From Rhabdophis nuchalis (taxonomy: Eukaryota; Chordata; Lepidosauria; Squamata; Natricidae), in contig CM077643.1 of assembly GCA_039707465.1 (NCBI GenBank), forward strand, positions 200,781,605 through 200,845,604: DNA of 64,000 bases, written 5' to 3'. The notes below the pieces were generated by a model that did no database searches, was not told the origin of the DNA, and saw only the letters and a program-made list of their open reading frames with translations. The number at the start of each line of letters is the position of its first letter. Within the stretch, counting starts at the first letter, position 1. Below, piece by piece: positions 17,653-30,637 of the stretch. The translations under genes and the position numbers were made by a program.

Positions 17653-17895
17653 CCCTGTTTCCCTGAAAATAAGACCTCCCCAGATAATAAGCCCAATTGG
17701 GCTTTTGAGCACATGCGCTAAAATAAGCCCTCCCCCGAAAATAAGCCCTCCCCAAAAATATTGCAACACAGCAGCAGCCATGCTCGCTGTCTCCTATGCC
17801 TCAAAAATACTAAGACCTCCCCGAAAATAAGGCCAAGCACTTATTTCAGGAGTCAAAAGAAAATAAGACCCTGTCTTATTTTCGGGAGCACATGG
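17653..17895. mobile_element. TA-target MITE (mariner/Tc1-like)
   Basis: The left end CCCTGTTTCCCTGAAAATAA and the right end, inverted, share the motif CCC(T/C)GAAAATAAGAC. TA dinucleotides flank at 17651-17652 and 17896-17897. The interior repeats 'aaaataagccctcccc' several times in both orientations. There is no coding capacity. Confidence 0.7.
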
Positions 17896-19270
17896 TATAT
17901 ATTGAAAAAAGTATCTGTCATTGTTTGAGCAGCAGGGAATGAAGCCGTTCTTTGTGGACTTGCATTTAAACAAGATTCAATGAATACTTTCAAATAAGCC
18001 ATACTCTGCACATAGTTTGGTCCTTGCTTTGCTTTTTTACTGCAATCATCAAGGAGAGTCCCAATTCATGTAAATATGATGCTATTTTTTTCCCCGTCAA
18101 AAGAGAATTACTGGCTTTCAGAAACTGAAAAATGATAATCTCACATAGCAATTATATTAGTAACGAGAAGGCTGTGACATCAGGAATTACTGCATTCAAA
18201 AAAAACACAATAGTTCATAATATCTGTGATTTGTACTCATTGTATTTCTAGTTAGAAAAATATACAATAATATTTCAAGTCCAAATTCTACTAAGGTAGT
18301 TTCTACACTACACAAAATTATAGATTGCCAAAATAATTAACACATTTAACAAAATTCTTTACTGTTGTTTACTGTTTATTGGACTTTACATTTTGCATTA
18401 TTAATATTCTTCTATGTACAATATAACTGATTTACTGTTGCAATAATTACCTTAAAATAGTTATTTTCTTTCAGACATTTCTTTCATATTTTATATGTTC
18501 AGAATCAAAACAACCTTATTTATTGTTGAAACTGAACTACATGCTAGCTCACTGTAGAATCCTAACTACTAATAGTCAAGCCAAATTGGCAGTAGATAAG
18601 AGTCGATGGAATTCAAGGAGAGGTGAACTTAGATCTCTTAAGTGCATGAAGGAACTCCAAACTCATGATTTGCTTGACCCCTCTCTAGTGCTCAGCCTGG
18701 TCCTCTCCTACAGTTGATGAAAAATTTGAAATTTCATGAAGAGGTCAATGAGCTGAAGAGTTTGGGGACTCCTGCTTTATGTTATACACAGATTCACACA
18801 GAGACATATGTTTCCTAAATTATTACTATTAAAATGTTTTCTCTATACTATATATTATTAATATTACAACTGCCCGTGTAATGTGCTCTATATTAGTATA
18901 TATTGATGTTTCCTTCTATTCTATCTCTTTTCCTCTCTCTGAGATTTGTTGCAGACTCTGTTTTGCGTTGTTGGACTCTTATACTTATTTTTCCTCTGGA
19001 CGGTGTACTCCCTCTGAAGGAAAAAAAACCCTTTCTTATTATCCTGCTTTCCCACTTGCCCAAAAGGATCTGTTAAATGCTACATTAAATAGCTGCTAAT
19101 CGATAAAAGTTATAAAGTTTGTGGCAGAAAAGAATTTTTGTGGAGTTAATATTATATTGGTATATTTGTTTGTTTAATTTACATCCCACCTTTTGGACAA
19201 GAGTTTACAGAGTTCCTTCCTATTTTTATTATAGAATTCAAAATGGTATTATAAAATGCTACATAGTATT

Positions 19271-19612
19271 TTTCAGGGCACGATGGCTCAGTGTTAAAGA
19301 CACTGTGTTTGTCAGCTGGAGAGCTGACAGCCCAGGTTTGAGATCCGACTGCATGCAATGAGGTTGGGCTCCCATTATTTGCCCCAGTTATTTCCCACTT
19401 AGCAGTTTGAAAGCAAGTAGATTAATGGGTACCACTTCAGTGGGAAGGTAATAGCTTTGCATATGTCTTTGGCATATAGCTATGCTGGTCACATGACCAT
19501 GGAAATTGTCTTCAGGTAATGCTAGCTCCCTTGGCCAAGAATCAGAGATGACTTCTGCGCCCTAAAATTGGATATGACTGGCAGGGAAACCTTTATCATT
19601 TTTTTACCTTAT
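19271..19612 (+). mobile_element. Sauria-type tRNA SINE, diverged
   Basis: It starts with a tRNA-like A-box region 'cgatggctcagtgttaaaga' and a B-box-like 'ggtttgagatcc', continues through 'gtgggaaggtaatagc' and 'ggtcacatgaccatgg', and ends 'gactggcagggaaaccttta'. The order matches the Sauria consensus on the plus strand. The tRNA head does not fold as a functional tRNA. Confidence 0.75.
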
Positions 19613-20442
19613 ATTATTTATAGAAAACATAGAACATAGAAAACTGACAGCAGAAAAAGATTCAGTGGTTCAGTAAGTCTATCATTTAATGTTTTTGTTT
19701 TCTTATTTATTAAATTTATTTAGTGTTTAAGTTTTATTTTATTATTTATGTTGGATGATAGACATGCTTACTGATTTATGTATTTTGTTTGTAATTGCGA
19801 TTTTGTAGGTTTTTATCTGATTTTGACTGCATTTCTTTTAAACTATTTATGTGGAAATAGCGCATATTTTCTATATCGCAACTACACATTCTGTAAAAAT
19901 ATTTAAGGGAAGAGGGAAAGCCTATTCTTGCAAGGGTTTCTTGACAATGTTTTCAGGAGGTTTGTTGCAATTTAGCCTGTTTTACATTTTGCTTACATTG
20001 TTTATGGATATATATCTTGTAATCAACAAGATAAATTGACCATTACCTTTATTGGTGATAACTTATACCAAGACCTTGAGCCTCAAATCCAATTATTATG
20101 AAGCTCACCTGATGCCCAGTATCTTTGGTTATACACTGAGGACATGGCATGAATCTTGAATCTTTCAACTTGAGATGGTGTCACAGATTATCCTGTCCCT
20201 CAGGCTATGAAGATGGACTGACCTTTAAGACCCACTAAGATCCCTTCTCTTTTTTAGCGAAGTGGGTTGCCTGCCTGCACCTGAAATAGATCCTGCCCAA
20301 TAGTTGGTTGTGACGCAGACTCTGCAACCCCCCAAAAGAAACCAAACAGTATAGAGAAGGTAAAACCTCTCCAACCTGTTTCATCTAAAATTCCTTTTCA
20401 GTTTGGCCCTAATTGAAAGTGCAGATAGGGACAGTGTTAAAT

Positions 20443-20529
20443 TACAATACAATACAATACAATACAATACAATACAATACAATACAATACAATACAATAC
20501 AATACAATACAATACAATACAATACAATA
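20443..20529 (+). repeat. (ATACA)n microsatellite tail of CR1
   Basis: About 17 near-perfect pentanucleotide units directly abut the CR1 3' end. On the CR1 strand it reads (TATTG)n, so this is the retrotransposon's own 3' repeat, expanded. Confidence 0.9.
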
Positions 20530-21665
20530 GCAGAGTTGGAAGGGACCTTGTAGGTCTTCTAGTCCAACCCCCTGCGTAGGCAGGAACCTTATACCATTTC
20601 AGACAAATGGCTAACTAACATCTTTTTAAAGACTTCCAGGATTGGGGCATTCACAACTTCTGGAGGCAAGCTGTTCCAGAGGTTAATTGTTCTAACTGTC
20701 AGGAAATTTCTCCTTAGTTCTAAGTTGCTTCTTTCCTTGATTAGTTTCCACCCATTGCTTCTTGTCCTGCCCCCAGGTGCCTTGGAGAATAGTTTGGCTC
20801 CCTCTTCTTTGTGGCACCCTCTGAGATATCGGAACACTGCTATCATGTCTCCCCTGGTCCTTCTCTTCATCAAACTAGACATACCCAGCTCCTGCAACCG
20901 TTCTTCATATGTTTTAGTCTCCAGTTCCCTAATCATCTTGGTTGCTCTTCTCTGCACTCTTTCCAGAGTCTCCACATCTTTTCTACATAGTGGCGACCAA
21001 AACTGTATGCAGTATTCCAAGTGTGGCCTTACCAAGGCACTATACAGTGGCATTAACACTTCACGTGATCTAGATTCTATCCCTCTGTTTATGCAGCCTA
21101 GAACTGTGTTGGCTTTTTTGGCAGCTGCTGCACACTGCTGGCTCATATTTAAATGGTTGTCCACTAAGATTCCAAGATCCCTCTCACAGTTGCTACTATT
21201 GAGCAAGGTACCACCTATACTGTACCTGTGCATTTTGTTTTTCTTGCCTAAATGTAGAACCTTACTTTTTTCACAATTGAATTTCATTTTATTAGATAGT
21301 GCCCAATGTTCAAGTTTGTCTAGATCCTTCTGTATCTTAAGCCTATCTTCTGGAGTGTTGGCTATTCCTGCCAGCTTGGTGTCGTCTGCAAATTTGATGA
21401 GTTCCCCATTTATCCCCTCATCCAAATCATTGATGAAGATGTTAAAGAGTACTGGGCCTAAAACAGAGCCTTGGGGGACTCCACTGCATACTTCCTTCCA
21501 TGTAGATGCAGTTCCATTGAGGACTACACATTGAGTGCGGTTGGTCAGCCAGTTGCGAATCCATTTGGTGGTGGTGCTGTCTAACCCACATTTTTCTACT
21601 TTATCTAATAGTAGGTTATGGTCTACTTTATCAAATGCTTTATCAAACAAAGACCACACAAAATA
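20530..21665 (-). mobile_element. CR1 LINE, 5'-truncated (reverse transcriptase and C-terminus)
   Basis: A 356-codon open frame (20589-21659) starts within the RT domain: FDKVDHNLLLDKVEKCGLDS, VPQGSVLGPVLFNIFINDL, and the catalytic FADD of KFADDTKLAG near residue 92. The C-terminus carries YSALVRPHLEYCIQFWSPL, TLERVQRRATKMI and NLWNSLPPEVV, all standard for CR1. The 3' UTR is short and ends 'cttccaactctgctattg' before the pentanucleotide tail. The 5' end is truncated within RT at about 21665. The open frame suggests a moderately recent insertion. It cannot be mobile by itself. Confidence 0.92.
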
Positions 21666-23845
21666 ATATCCTGGATGAGCAGGACCCAGGGGTGATGAAT
21701 GAAATCATCTGCACCAAGGGGGAAAAATCCAGACAAAGCTATAGTTATTAGAGGTTAATATAGTTATTAGAGGTTACATATATCCCTCACCACCATGTCC
21801 CTCAGTACATATATTTTAATTCTAGCATCTAGCAACTTTCATACAACTGTATAATTAGTTGCCTGTTGAATTGTTTATGTGTTATAAGAGATTCTGACAC
21901 CCAAGTTTCTTGTATATCCAAAGGCTTTGCATTGGGAATGATTACAAACAACGTTTGCAACAATAGCTTCAAGGGCATATGTTTATTATTCAAGCACGCT
22001 AATACCACACCTCACAAATTACTTCTTGAATACACAATTTAATTATTAAAACATACACATGTCACCTAAAAATAATCTCACTCCAGCAAAGAGATGTTCT
22101 GCATGTTTTGAATCTACATTGTTTCTAAAAATTTGGTCATGAAGAAATTAGTGATCACTGTTTGCATATTCAAACAGTTCATCAAGCCAAACAAACAAAA
22201 GTTGGAATGTGATGGAAACCTTTTAACCTCTGTGATTTGTTTGACTAATATTTTAAACAAATCGAGCTATTTTATGTTTAGATGCTTTTTCATTAAAACC
22301 TCTTTTGAAAAATAGCAAATATAGAGACAGGGAGAAAAATGTATACATCAGTTAATTTATATAAATGCTAATGGGAAAATTAGGTTTTGTTGACCTGTTT
22401 CCTTAAGAATATTTTGTAACTGCTTGAGTACATTTATTGAACTCAAAATAAGAATGATAGCACTTTTCCCAGGTAACAAATTTAGGATGAGATGGGGGTG
22501 GAGGGGAGGAATTAGACCAACTTGTCCTATGTCCTATATCAGGTTAGCAACTCCATGCATTGGATCTTAGGATTTTTAATAAAATGTATTAGTTGGGAGA
22601 GATGTTCCCAGATTCATTCATATGATCCCCTCCTACAGTCATCACATTCATGGGAATTGTTAATATGCTATTTCAGAGTTTAGCCATTTTACTCATAGTG
22701 TTGCCATTTCTGGATGTTTCCTAACATTTTCATATTTTAAATTATCATGGGATTCATCTTGCCTTTCTTGTCCATAAAACACTGCAGGCATGAGTCACAG
22801 TAGCTTCTACTTTGTGTTTCCAAGAACACTTTCTTTTAAGTGTTTCTTTTCTGTATAAACACCTAGACTAATTGGTACATTCTAAAATAACATTTAGTTG
22901 TAAAAGCTTTTTATTAAATAATATCAAAATGGCACAATTCTTATTTCCTATAAAGAACAAGATTTTGGACAGAACCAGCAGAATCTGTTTAAAACAAGTT
23001 GGTGCCAACATAATAAAGTAATGTACAAAATGGTTTTATTTATCCTTATCTCTATGCTCCCACTTTGTAAGACTCCAAGCAAATCACAAAATAAAAGAGT
23101 TGTCAAAACATCACATCTACGGAGTCATAAAACATCATCCAAACAAAATCATAAAAGCAAAGCTATTGCTTCTAAGCATGGAAGGTTGACACTTCTAAGT
23201 ATAGAAGGATGATGCATGAACAGGCCTTCACTTAAAACTTTTACACTACATAATGAGAGGGTGGTAAGAAAAGAGGCAAAATCTGTGAAGAGATGCTGCC
23301 CATATAATTTAGAAGTTTCATGATTTTTAAACACAAATGCACGGATATTAGAAATGCCAATAAATATAGGTGTGTGATGGAGGGACTTTCATCCCTCCGT
23401 TATATGTTTGCAATTATGTGAGACTGTATGGTGAACAACTTCAATTTTACCCAAATTATCTAAGGAGTTAATATCAATCTTCATCAATCATGTCTAAAAT
23501 AGCTAGTAAATACAGGCCAGTTCTTCAAAGCCATCATCTTATTTTTTTTAAAAAAAATGCAGAGAGAGTTGGCAGTGCAGCATGCAGGACTAAAATCTTA
23601 TCAGAGCAGATTTAGTAGAAGCTGAATATGTGCCAATGCGATGCTTTCTAAAGAACTCACATGTCAGAAAATCAGCACTATCTGAACAGCTGTTGGTTCT
23701 AGGCTTATAAAAGGCATTTCCTGGCAGTAATTCTTCCCCATTTCTGCTCTAGACCACAAAGAGCGCACTAAAATATCTGCACACAGCTGCAAAACAAAGC
23801 ATATATTAACTATGCTTTATGTTGGTAGTCACTTCCTTCTACTCA

Positions 23846-23962
<117 letters not shown>

Positions 23963-24796
23963 TTACAATGAAACAAATCAAATCACATAAATTCATAATG
24001 ATATTTATTTTTCCTACTTGGTTATATTGTTTATAATTATCCTCTCTTCAGCTAGCGCATATGCATCAAGAAGATAGAGGCAGAACTACTAGACTACAGA
24101 CAAACATTCATGAAATTTCAATGTCTTGAAATATCCTTAATATGCATATTCTAGTGCATCAATAAAATATTACCAAATGGACAAGGCAAAATTAAATTCC
24201 AATATTAAAGAGGGATGCAGTAAAGAGGACTAAGTACTTGGTAAGCCATTTCTTGAGCAAAAATAATCATCTGATTTACACATTAATGCAATTATATTAT
24301 TATTCATGTTTCTTAGAAATTTCATCCTGACATATTTATACATAGTTGGACAATCTATAGTCAACATGTTTATATAATGTCGATTAAACTCAGAAGTGAG
24401 AATATAAATTGTTTCAAGTTTTTATAAATTTGTTGCATTTGTCTCACTTTTTCACTTTAGCCGTTTAGCTAAAGCACATACTTGTGAGGAGAACCAGGAG
24501 AAGAGCAAATATGAGTTAATGGGGATCAGCTTAGAATGAAACATTATTTTGATTATAAAACAGTGGAAGGAAGAAAAGTGAAGCAGTCCTTTGTCATTGC
24601 AATTTATCTATCCAAGTTCAGTTTTCCATAGCAGATCTTTGTTTTAAAGATGATCTATCAAAAGTCCAGCAGTATGCCTGGGAATTAATGGCTAAATGAA
24701 TCCCAAATATGAAGCACATATAGCTTTCCTATATTATCTCCCAAATGCTAACCATTATAGTATACTGGTTTCATTTATGTTCGGTGTAGGTATGGT

Positions 24797-24864
24797 GGCC
24801 TTGTTGTATTCGGGACTTTTCCCATGTAATTTTATACGGGAAAAGACCTGAATACAACAAGACC
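24797..24864. repeat. 27-bp-arm hairpin next to (CA)n
   Basis: The arms 24797-24823 and 24838-24864 are reverse complements with about three mismatches, around a 14-base loop. The right arm 'tttatacgggaaaagacctg' followed by 'gaccagcatac' resembles 'tatacacgggaaaatccccg ... ccagcatac' at 54928-54968, which sits in Penelope-like sequence. It lies in the intron 23961-25178, otherwise unremarkable. Confidence 0.65.
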
Positions 24865-24866
24865 AG

Positions 24867-24869
<3 letters not shown>

Positions 24870-24913
<44 letters not shown>

Positions 24914-24914
24914 A
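24870..24914. repeat. (CA)n microsatellite
   Basis: A dinucleotide run of about 20 units. Confidence 0.9.
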
Positions 24915-25162
24915 TTGTGTATGTGTGCGTATGGGAATCCTTTAATTCTAGATGGTAATATGTACCACTTATACTTATGTTAGCCACTCAGGCTGCATAG
25001 GGATCGGGCCTCGAAAGCAAATTGTGATAGGCAGCACATCCAACACTTGTCCTAGGAACAACTTAAACCAGCCATGCAAGTTTAGGGAAATACCAGCTGC
25101 CTTAAAATCTTTCCAACAGGTGCTGTATAAGCTCTTTTACTTTTAAATAGCAAAACAAATTA

Positions 25163-25336
<174 letters not shown>

Positions 25337-25351
25337 TTACCAAAAACATAT

Positions 25352-25425
25352 TTTTGTTTTATTTTAATCAAATTTATATCCCGCCCTTCTCCACAAAGGA
25401 CCCAGGGCGTAAATAAATGTTACAT
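25352..25425 (-). mobile_element. L2-like LINE 3'-end fragment
   Basis: The short string 'atttatatcccgcccttctc' and 'ggacccagggcg' is the antisense of the L2-like tail at 2760-2815. Only the last ~70 bp is present. Confidence 0.75.
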
Positions 25426-27769
25426 AATGATGTAAAGCTGAAATAATATCACATTGCATCATATGTGAGGACAAAAGATAAATCATGGCATAGAGGTAAG
25501 CTACATAGTGACTTATTTTTAAAAATGTGTTTTATTTGGGGGGGGAATAATATGATTACACATAACTTTTAAATATTATTCATTTACTATCAATTAGTTC
25601 TAGAAAACAAATCCCACAAAACGTGATTCAACTCATTGCAATTCTAGTGTGTGGGTGATTTTAAATATTTATAAGCTACTAAAAGAACCAGAATGACAAA
25701 GAATATAAAGGGATTGTTTTTGTTTTGCATAGATCTATCATGGCATAAAATTTAATTTAGCTGAAAAACAGATGAAAATAACTTCTTCCGTAACCATCAT
25801 GTGGAAAAATGAAAGTCACGTGTCTTGAATTCAACTACTGTTATTAACAAGAAAAATCTCTGTTTAAGCTGAAAGCACACAGATCTATGAATGAAAGAGA
25901 AAAAGCATATGAGCATCAGCATCTTTCATACTCTTGCTGTGCAACCTAAAAGTAGTTTGTTGAGAAGAAAGCCCCAGTTTACCAGACAAGTAGGAATAGG
26001 ATTTGTACCCTCTACATGCAAAAAATTGCTATAAAATGATTCTGTTCAATAGCTTACTTCCTAACTTGAAATCACAGGAACATACTTTTGCATTCATTGC
26101 TTGAAAAACAGCATGGCTGCTTCTTTAAAAATTCAAACCTGGATTTATTTCTAGTCAACTATCAAAATAGTTAACTCCAATGAAACAGTAACGACTTAAT
26201 TGCTTCTGCTCTCAGAAAACTGCTGTTCGCTTCTGATATAAGTGGTACATAACAAAACTCATGTTTAGCTTTGAAAGCTAACTTTCAAATCTTGCGTTTA
26301 TCAAATGAGATGTCAGTGCAAAAAAAAAAAAAATCCCCTACATTTATCATGTATACAACCACATTTGCAGTAACTGAAACTTGTAAGCAAAGCAGGTAAA
26401 TGAATCCACAACTGGTATTTTTAGAGGAAACTTTAGTAAACCCACTTCCTATTTCAGCCTTTTGTCAGCTTAAAGATTTAAAGCATAAAAGTGACAGGCA
26501 TGATGAACAAGCTGATCTGAATAAATCAAATGTAATTTACTTTCAAACAGTCTCCTCAATGTCTTCATTTCAGCTTCTTTTATAATTCCTTTGCCTCTTG
26601 AGTTTCTAAGATTTTGAAGCATGTTCCCACACCTCATAAGTTGAAATAGTTCTTCAGCCAAAGTGAAATATCACAGCTAACAAACTCCTTTGTTTATAAC
26701 CCAAAATGGAAAAGCCAAATTTGGGGCAGAAACATTTATTATGTATAAGGTCATAACAGGAAAACACGTCAAAATCAGATTGATAATGCTTCATCCACAG
26801 ACATTTATTGGGAAGAATATTCAGACAATGCTGTCATCCATTTATAATCCACCCTTGTTTTCCCATTATTTCTCCTTCACCACCACATAGAGAAAGAAAG
26901 AACAGCCCTACAATTATTTTTCACAGGTCACACTAGGAAGGGATAGAAAAATGTTATAACGTAAAATCTGACTTTTCAATGGTCTCTTTAAAGATTAACT
27001 CTGTAACTTTATTGGTATTAAATAATCCTAATTACTTCTAATTTGTTAAAAAGAAAAAAGACATATCACTGCCAAAAGGGCATAGGACAGCTGTAAGGAA
27101 AAGAGCATTAGTGATTTCAGACTTGTAATAATGTTGGGTGCGGAGGAGTGGAGAAACAGGAATATTAACAAGAGGTAGAAGCAGATCTCGCATTTATGCA
27201 CGCTTCCTAAAACAGCTTTTCCAGTCTGACGCCCTCCGTGTAGGTTGAACCTTAACTCCAAATTGTCTGTCGATAGTAGGAAAAGCTAGTTTAAGGGATA
27301 ATTTGCAATGAAATCAATGAGACTTACTTCTCAGCAGATATCCATATGACAGTACTGTAAAAATTTAGACAATAGTTCTTCAGAGAGCTTAAAGTGGTTT
27401 TGAAGAGACACCACTTTTCTCAAGATATATATATTTCTTTAACCTTGGTATCATTTCTAATTTACACTACCAAGTGCTCTTGAACAGCAATCAGGGGAGT
27501 AGAAGAGAGATGACTTCCTGGAATGGAAACTGGCTAAAGGACAGAAATCAAATACATTTTTCAGATTGGTGCAGTGGTGGGATTCAAAAATTTTACTACC
27601 GATTCTGTGGTGGGTGTGGCAGGGGAAGGATACTGTAAAATCTCCATTCCCTCCCCACTCCAGGAAAAGGTTATTGCAAGATCCCCATTTCCTGAGCTGG
27701 GACTCAGGAGGCAGAGAATAGATGGGGGTGGGGCCAGGCAGAGGTAGTATTCATTGGTTCTACGAAGTA

Positions 27770-28776
27770 CCATATTTTTCGGAGTACAAGATGCACCGGA
27801 GTATAAGACTCACCAAGGTTTTGAAGAGGCAAATTACAAAAGAAAGTAGGTAGGTAGGTAAATAGAAGGAGAGAGAGGGAGAGAAAGAAAGAGAAATACG
27901 GTAGGTAGGTAGGGAGAGAGAGAGAGAGTAGGTAGGTAGGTAAAGGGATATAGAGAGAGAGAAATAGAGAGGGAGAGAGAAATACAGTAGGTAGGTAGGG
28001 AGAGAGAGTGTCTGCGTAGGTAGGTAGGTAGGTAGGTAGGTAGGTAAAGGGGAAGAGAGAAATACAGTAGGTATGTAGGGGGAGAGGGAGAATGTGTGTG
28101 TGTGTAGGTAGGTAGGTAGGTAGGTAGGTAGGTAGGTAGGTAGAAGGATAGAGAGAGAAATAGAAAGAGAGAAACAGTAGGTAGGTAGGGAGAGAGAGTG
28201 TATGTAGGTAGGTAAGATAGAGAAATAGAGAGAGAGAGAAATACAGTAGGGAGGGAGGGAGAGCGAGAGTGTGTGTGTAGGTAGGTGGGTAGGTAGAAGG
28301 ATAGAGAGAGAAATAGAAAGAGAGAGAAATACAGTAGGTAGGGAGAGAGTGTGTAGGTAGGTAGGTAGGTAGGTAGGTAGGTAGGTAGAAGGATAGAGAG
28401 AGAGAAATAAAAAGCATAACTAGCCTTGGTGGGGCTTGCAGAGTGGGGTGGGGTCAAAAATGAGCAGAAACTGGGCCATTTATCGTGAAAACGGGCCATT
28501 TTTGTGTCAAATAAATTGTATGCATAGCCCTATGGAGGCTTATAGAGTGCTGCTGGGGGCTGGGGGGGGGAACGGCCCGTTTCAGGCTAATTTCTGCCCT
28601 CCCCAGCCCCCAGGAACTCTCTGAAAGCCTCTATAAGACTAGGCACAGCCAGTTTGGTGAAGGGGGCGGGGTTCCAGGAGGAAAAAAAAATGCTGTATTC
28701 GATGTATAAGACGCACCCAGATTTTCAGCCTCTTTTTAGAGGAAAAAAGGTGCATCTTATACTCCGAAAAATATGG
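27770..28776. mobile_element. TA-target element with microsatellite interior
   Basis: The inverted ends CCATATTTTTCGGAGTA and TACTCCGAAAAATATGG are flanked by TA (27768-27769, 28777-28778). The interior holds (GGTA)n/(GA)n simple sequence from about 27841 to 28400 and a 'gaggcttatagagtgctgct' block shared with the element at 60969-62594. I cannot assign the superfamily; mariner/Tc1-like is the best guess from the TA flank. Confidence 0.75.
27841..28400. repeat. Compound (GGTA)n / (GA)n microsatellite
   Basis: Blocks of (GGTA)2-10 alternate with GA-rich spacers 'gagagagaaatacagtag', about seven times. On the minus strand this yields long spurious open frames rich in Leu, Pro, Thr and Ser. It is part of the surrounding transposon. 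Confidence 0.9.
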
Positions 28777-29961
28777 TACTCAAAATTTCCATTAGCACTT
28801 CTTCAGAACTGGTCAGAACCTGCTGAATACCACCTCTGCATTGGTGATATGGTCAAGGCCAGATTCAAAGGCATCAATACTGAGAATGGTAGTCTTAATT
28901 AGTTAGGAATAACTAGTTATGTGGCTAATTTTATTTATGACACTGTTCATTTATTAAAATCAAATGAGAACAGTTGTGAACAGTTCTCAAATATATATAT
29001 ACTTAATGAATTATATGACTTGAGATCATTCGCTACTGCTAAAATTGAATTCTGAAGTGATAAAAGTAAGTTCTTTGTACTGTGAAACTTATATCTAATG
29101 ATGCTATATCTCATGATGGCCATCTATCGAAAAAGATTGATTCGTAGAGGCTTGAGTGAACAAGGACTACAAGTCCTGAGGACAGGATGCTAACTCTAAA
29201 ATCCCATGCAGCATGCCCAAACACCAGCTGCTACTATGGAGCAATAGTGAAGGGTTGCCATGGTCCATATTTGTGAACTTCTTTAAAGCATCTGCTTGCA
29301 AAGTGTGAAATAGAATTAGGTCTGTTGACCTAATTAGCAGGATCTTATATTCAAGGCTGAAAACGGTTGTAAACTATAGAAACAAAATGTACTGCATAGA
29401 TAGTTATGAGAAAATTTGCACACTACAAGCAATCATACTTTAAACATTGTGGTCTTATCTTGCCTCAAGAAAAGAAAGCTGTTATCTACATTCATTAAAT
29501 GCTAAAGTAAGATACAAAATTGCAGGCAACACATTCAAATTTGCAATCATTCTTTATGATGAAAGATATATATATAAAGAGATTAATTCCATGTGCACTT
29601 TTGAATGCATTAACTAAAACACATGCATGATGCCCCACAACAGACAATTCTATGGGTAGCATATAGTAAATATAAAAACAAATGGGTAATTATATTTCCC
29701 TAGATACAATGGGTATTGTCTAAGCATCCCATAAGAGTATACACATCCCTGAAGATCTTTAAAAGACTTTTCTAAATAGATTGGGACTGTAACTAATAAC
29801 AATTCTCCATGGCTGGCTAAGGAATTTGGGTAGTTTCAGTCCCAATATACCTGGAGGAACCAGGTATAGAACACTATTCTAGGTGTATCTGTCCCTAGGT
29901 TGTAGACAGCTTGCTTAAACATAGGGACAACCCCCAGCAGATGGGTGTCATTCCTGTAGTT

Positions 29962-30371
29962 CAAGGATGTCAAACTGGATTTCTTTGATCACCATTGTAG
30001 TTGTCCTCTGCCTGCTGGACAGGGAGACAGGATGAACGGGAAACAGAATGGACGGTTCCTACAACACTCTGCTGGCCAAAACAGGACGCAGGTGGCTCAC
30101 TGCAGCCCATTACCAGCCTGGCTGGCCCCCTGCAGCACTCTACCAGGCAAAACGGGGTGCGGAAGGGCTATGCCTTCCTGTGCCCCATTTTCACTGGCGG
30201 AATGCTGCAGGAGACTACCCAGGCTGAAAATGGGGAGCGGCACATGTGGCCCTCTACACCCTATTTTTTCTAGTAGAGGCACCTTTGCTATTTCCAGGAC
30301 TGCCCCGTTAGCCAGATCCAAGCACCCCATGGGCCAGATCTGGCTCGCAGGCCTTGAGTTTGACACTCCTG
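29962..30371. mobile_element. hAT element, GTCAAACTC family, long copy
   Basis: The ends are CAAGGATGTCAAACT and AGTTTGACACTCCTG. Perfect 8-bp target duplications CTGTAGTT lie at 29954-29961 and 30372-30379. At 410 bp it is the longest family member here, with a GC-rich interior and no transposase. Confidence 0.9.
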
Positions 30372-30382
30372 CTGTAGTTGAT

Positions 30383-30637
30383 ACAATAGCAATAGCAATA
30401 GCATTAGCATTTAAATATATATACCTCTTCACAGTGCTTTACAGCCTTCTCTAAGCAGTTCACAGAGTCAGCCTATTGTCCCCAACAATCTGGGTCCTCA
30501 TTTTACCGACCTCGGAAGGATTGAAGGCTGAGTCAACCTTGAGCCTGGTGAGGTTCAAACTGCACAACTGCAGGCAGCCAGCAGTCAACAGAAGTAGACT
30601 GCAGTACTACATTCTAACCACTGTGCCACTGCATCTC
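30383..30637 (-). mobile_element. tRNA-derived SINE with (CAATAG)n tail
   Basis: Read on the minus strand: a tRNA-like head 'gtggcacagtggttagaatg', a B-box-like segment 'gcagtttgaacc', then 'aggttgactcagcc', 'aaatgaggacccagattg', and a tail with (CTATTG)n. The second copy at 37135-37344 has the same order. The last part resembles an L2-like LINE end, a likely source of its retrotransposition machinery. Confidence 0.8.

Larger units (their letters stand above)
27572..28838. mobile_element. hAT element interrupted by a second transposon
   Basis: The left end CAGTGGTGGGATTCAAA and the right end CTGAATACCACCTCTG are inverted partners. The flanks gattggtg (27564-27571) and cattggtg (28839-28846) match at 7 of 8. 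The element's own sequence is only 27572-27769 and 28777-28838; the rest is the inserted TA element. Confidence 0.75.

Noticed and set aside
20725..21534. 269-codon open frame on the plus strand
   Set aside because: It is the antisense of the CR1 RT frame and shows no independent protein features.
27841..28400. Regularly spaced direct repeats that could suggest a CRISPR array
   Set aside because: The spacers are also GA-rich simple sequence, the repeats vary in length, and the genome is vertebrate.
27704..28499. Two ORFs of more than 220 codons on the minus strand
   Set aside because: They are translations of (GGTA)n/(GA)n microsatellite, giving monotonous Leu/Pro/Thr/Ser repeats.
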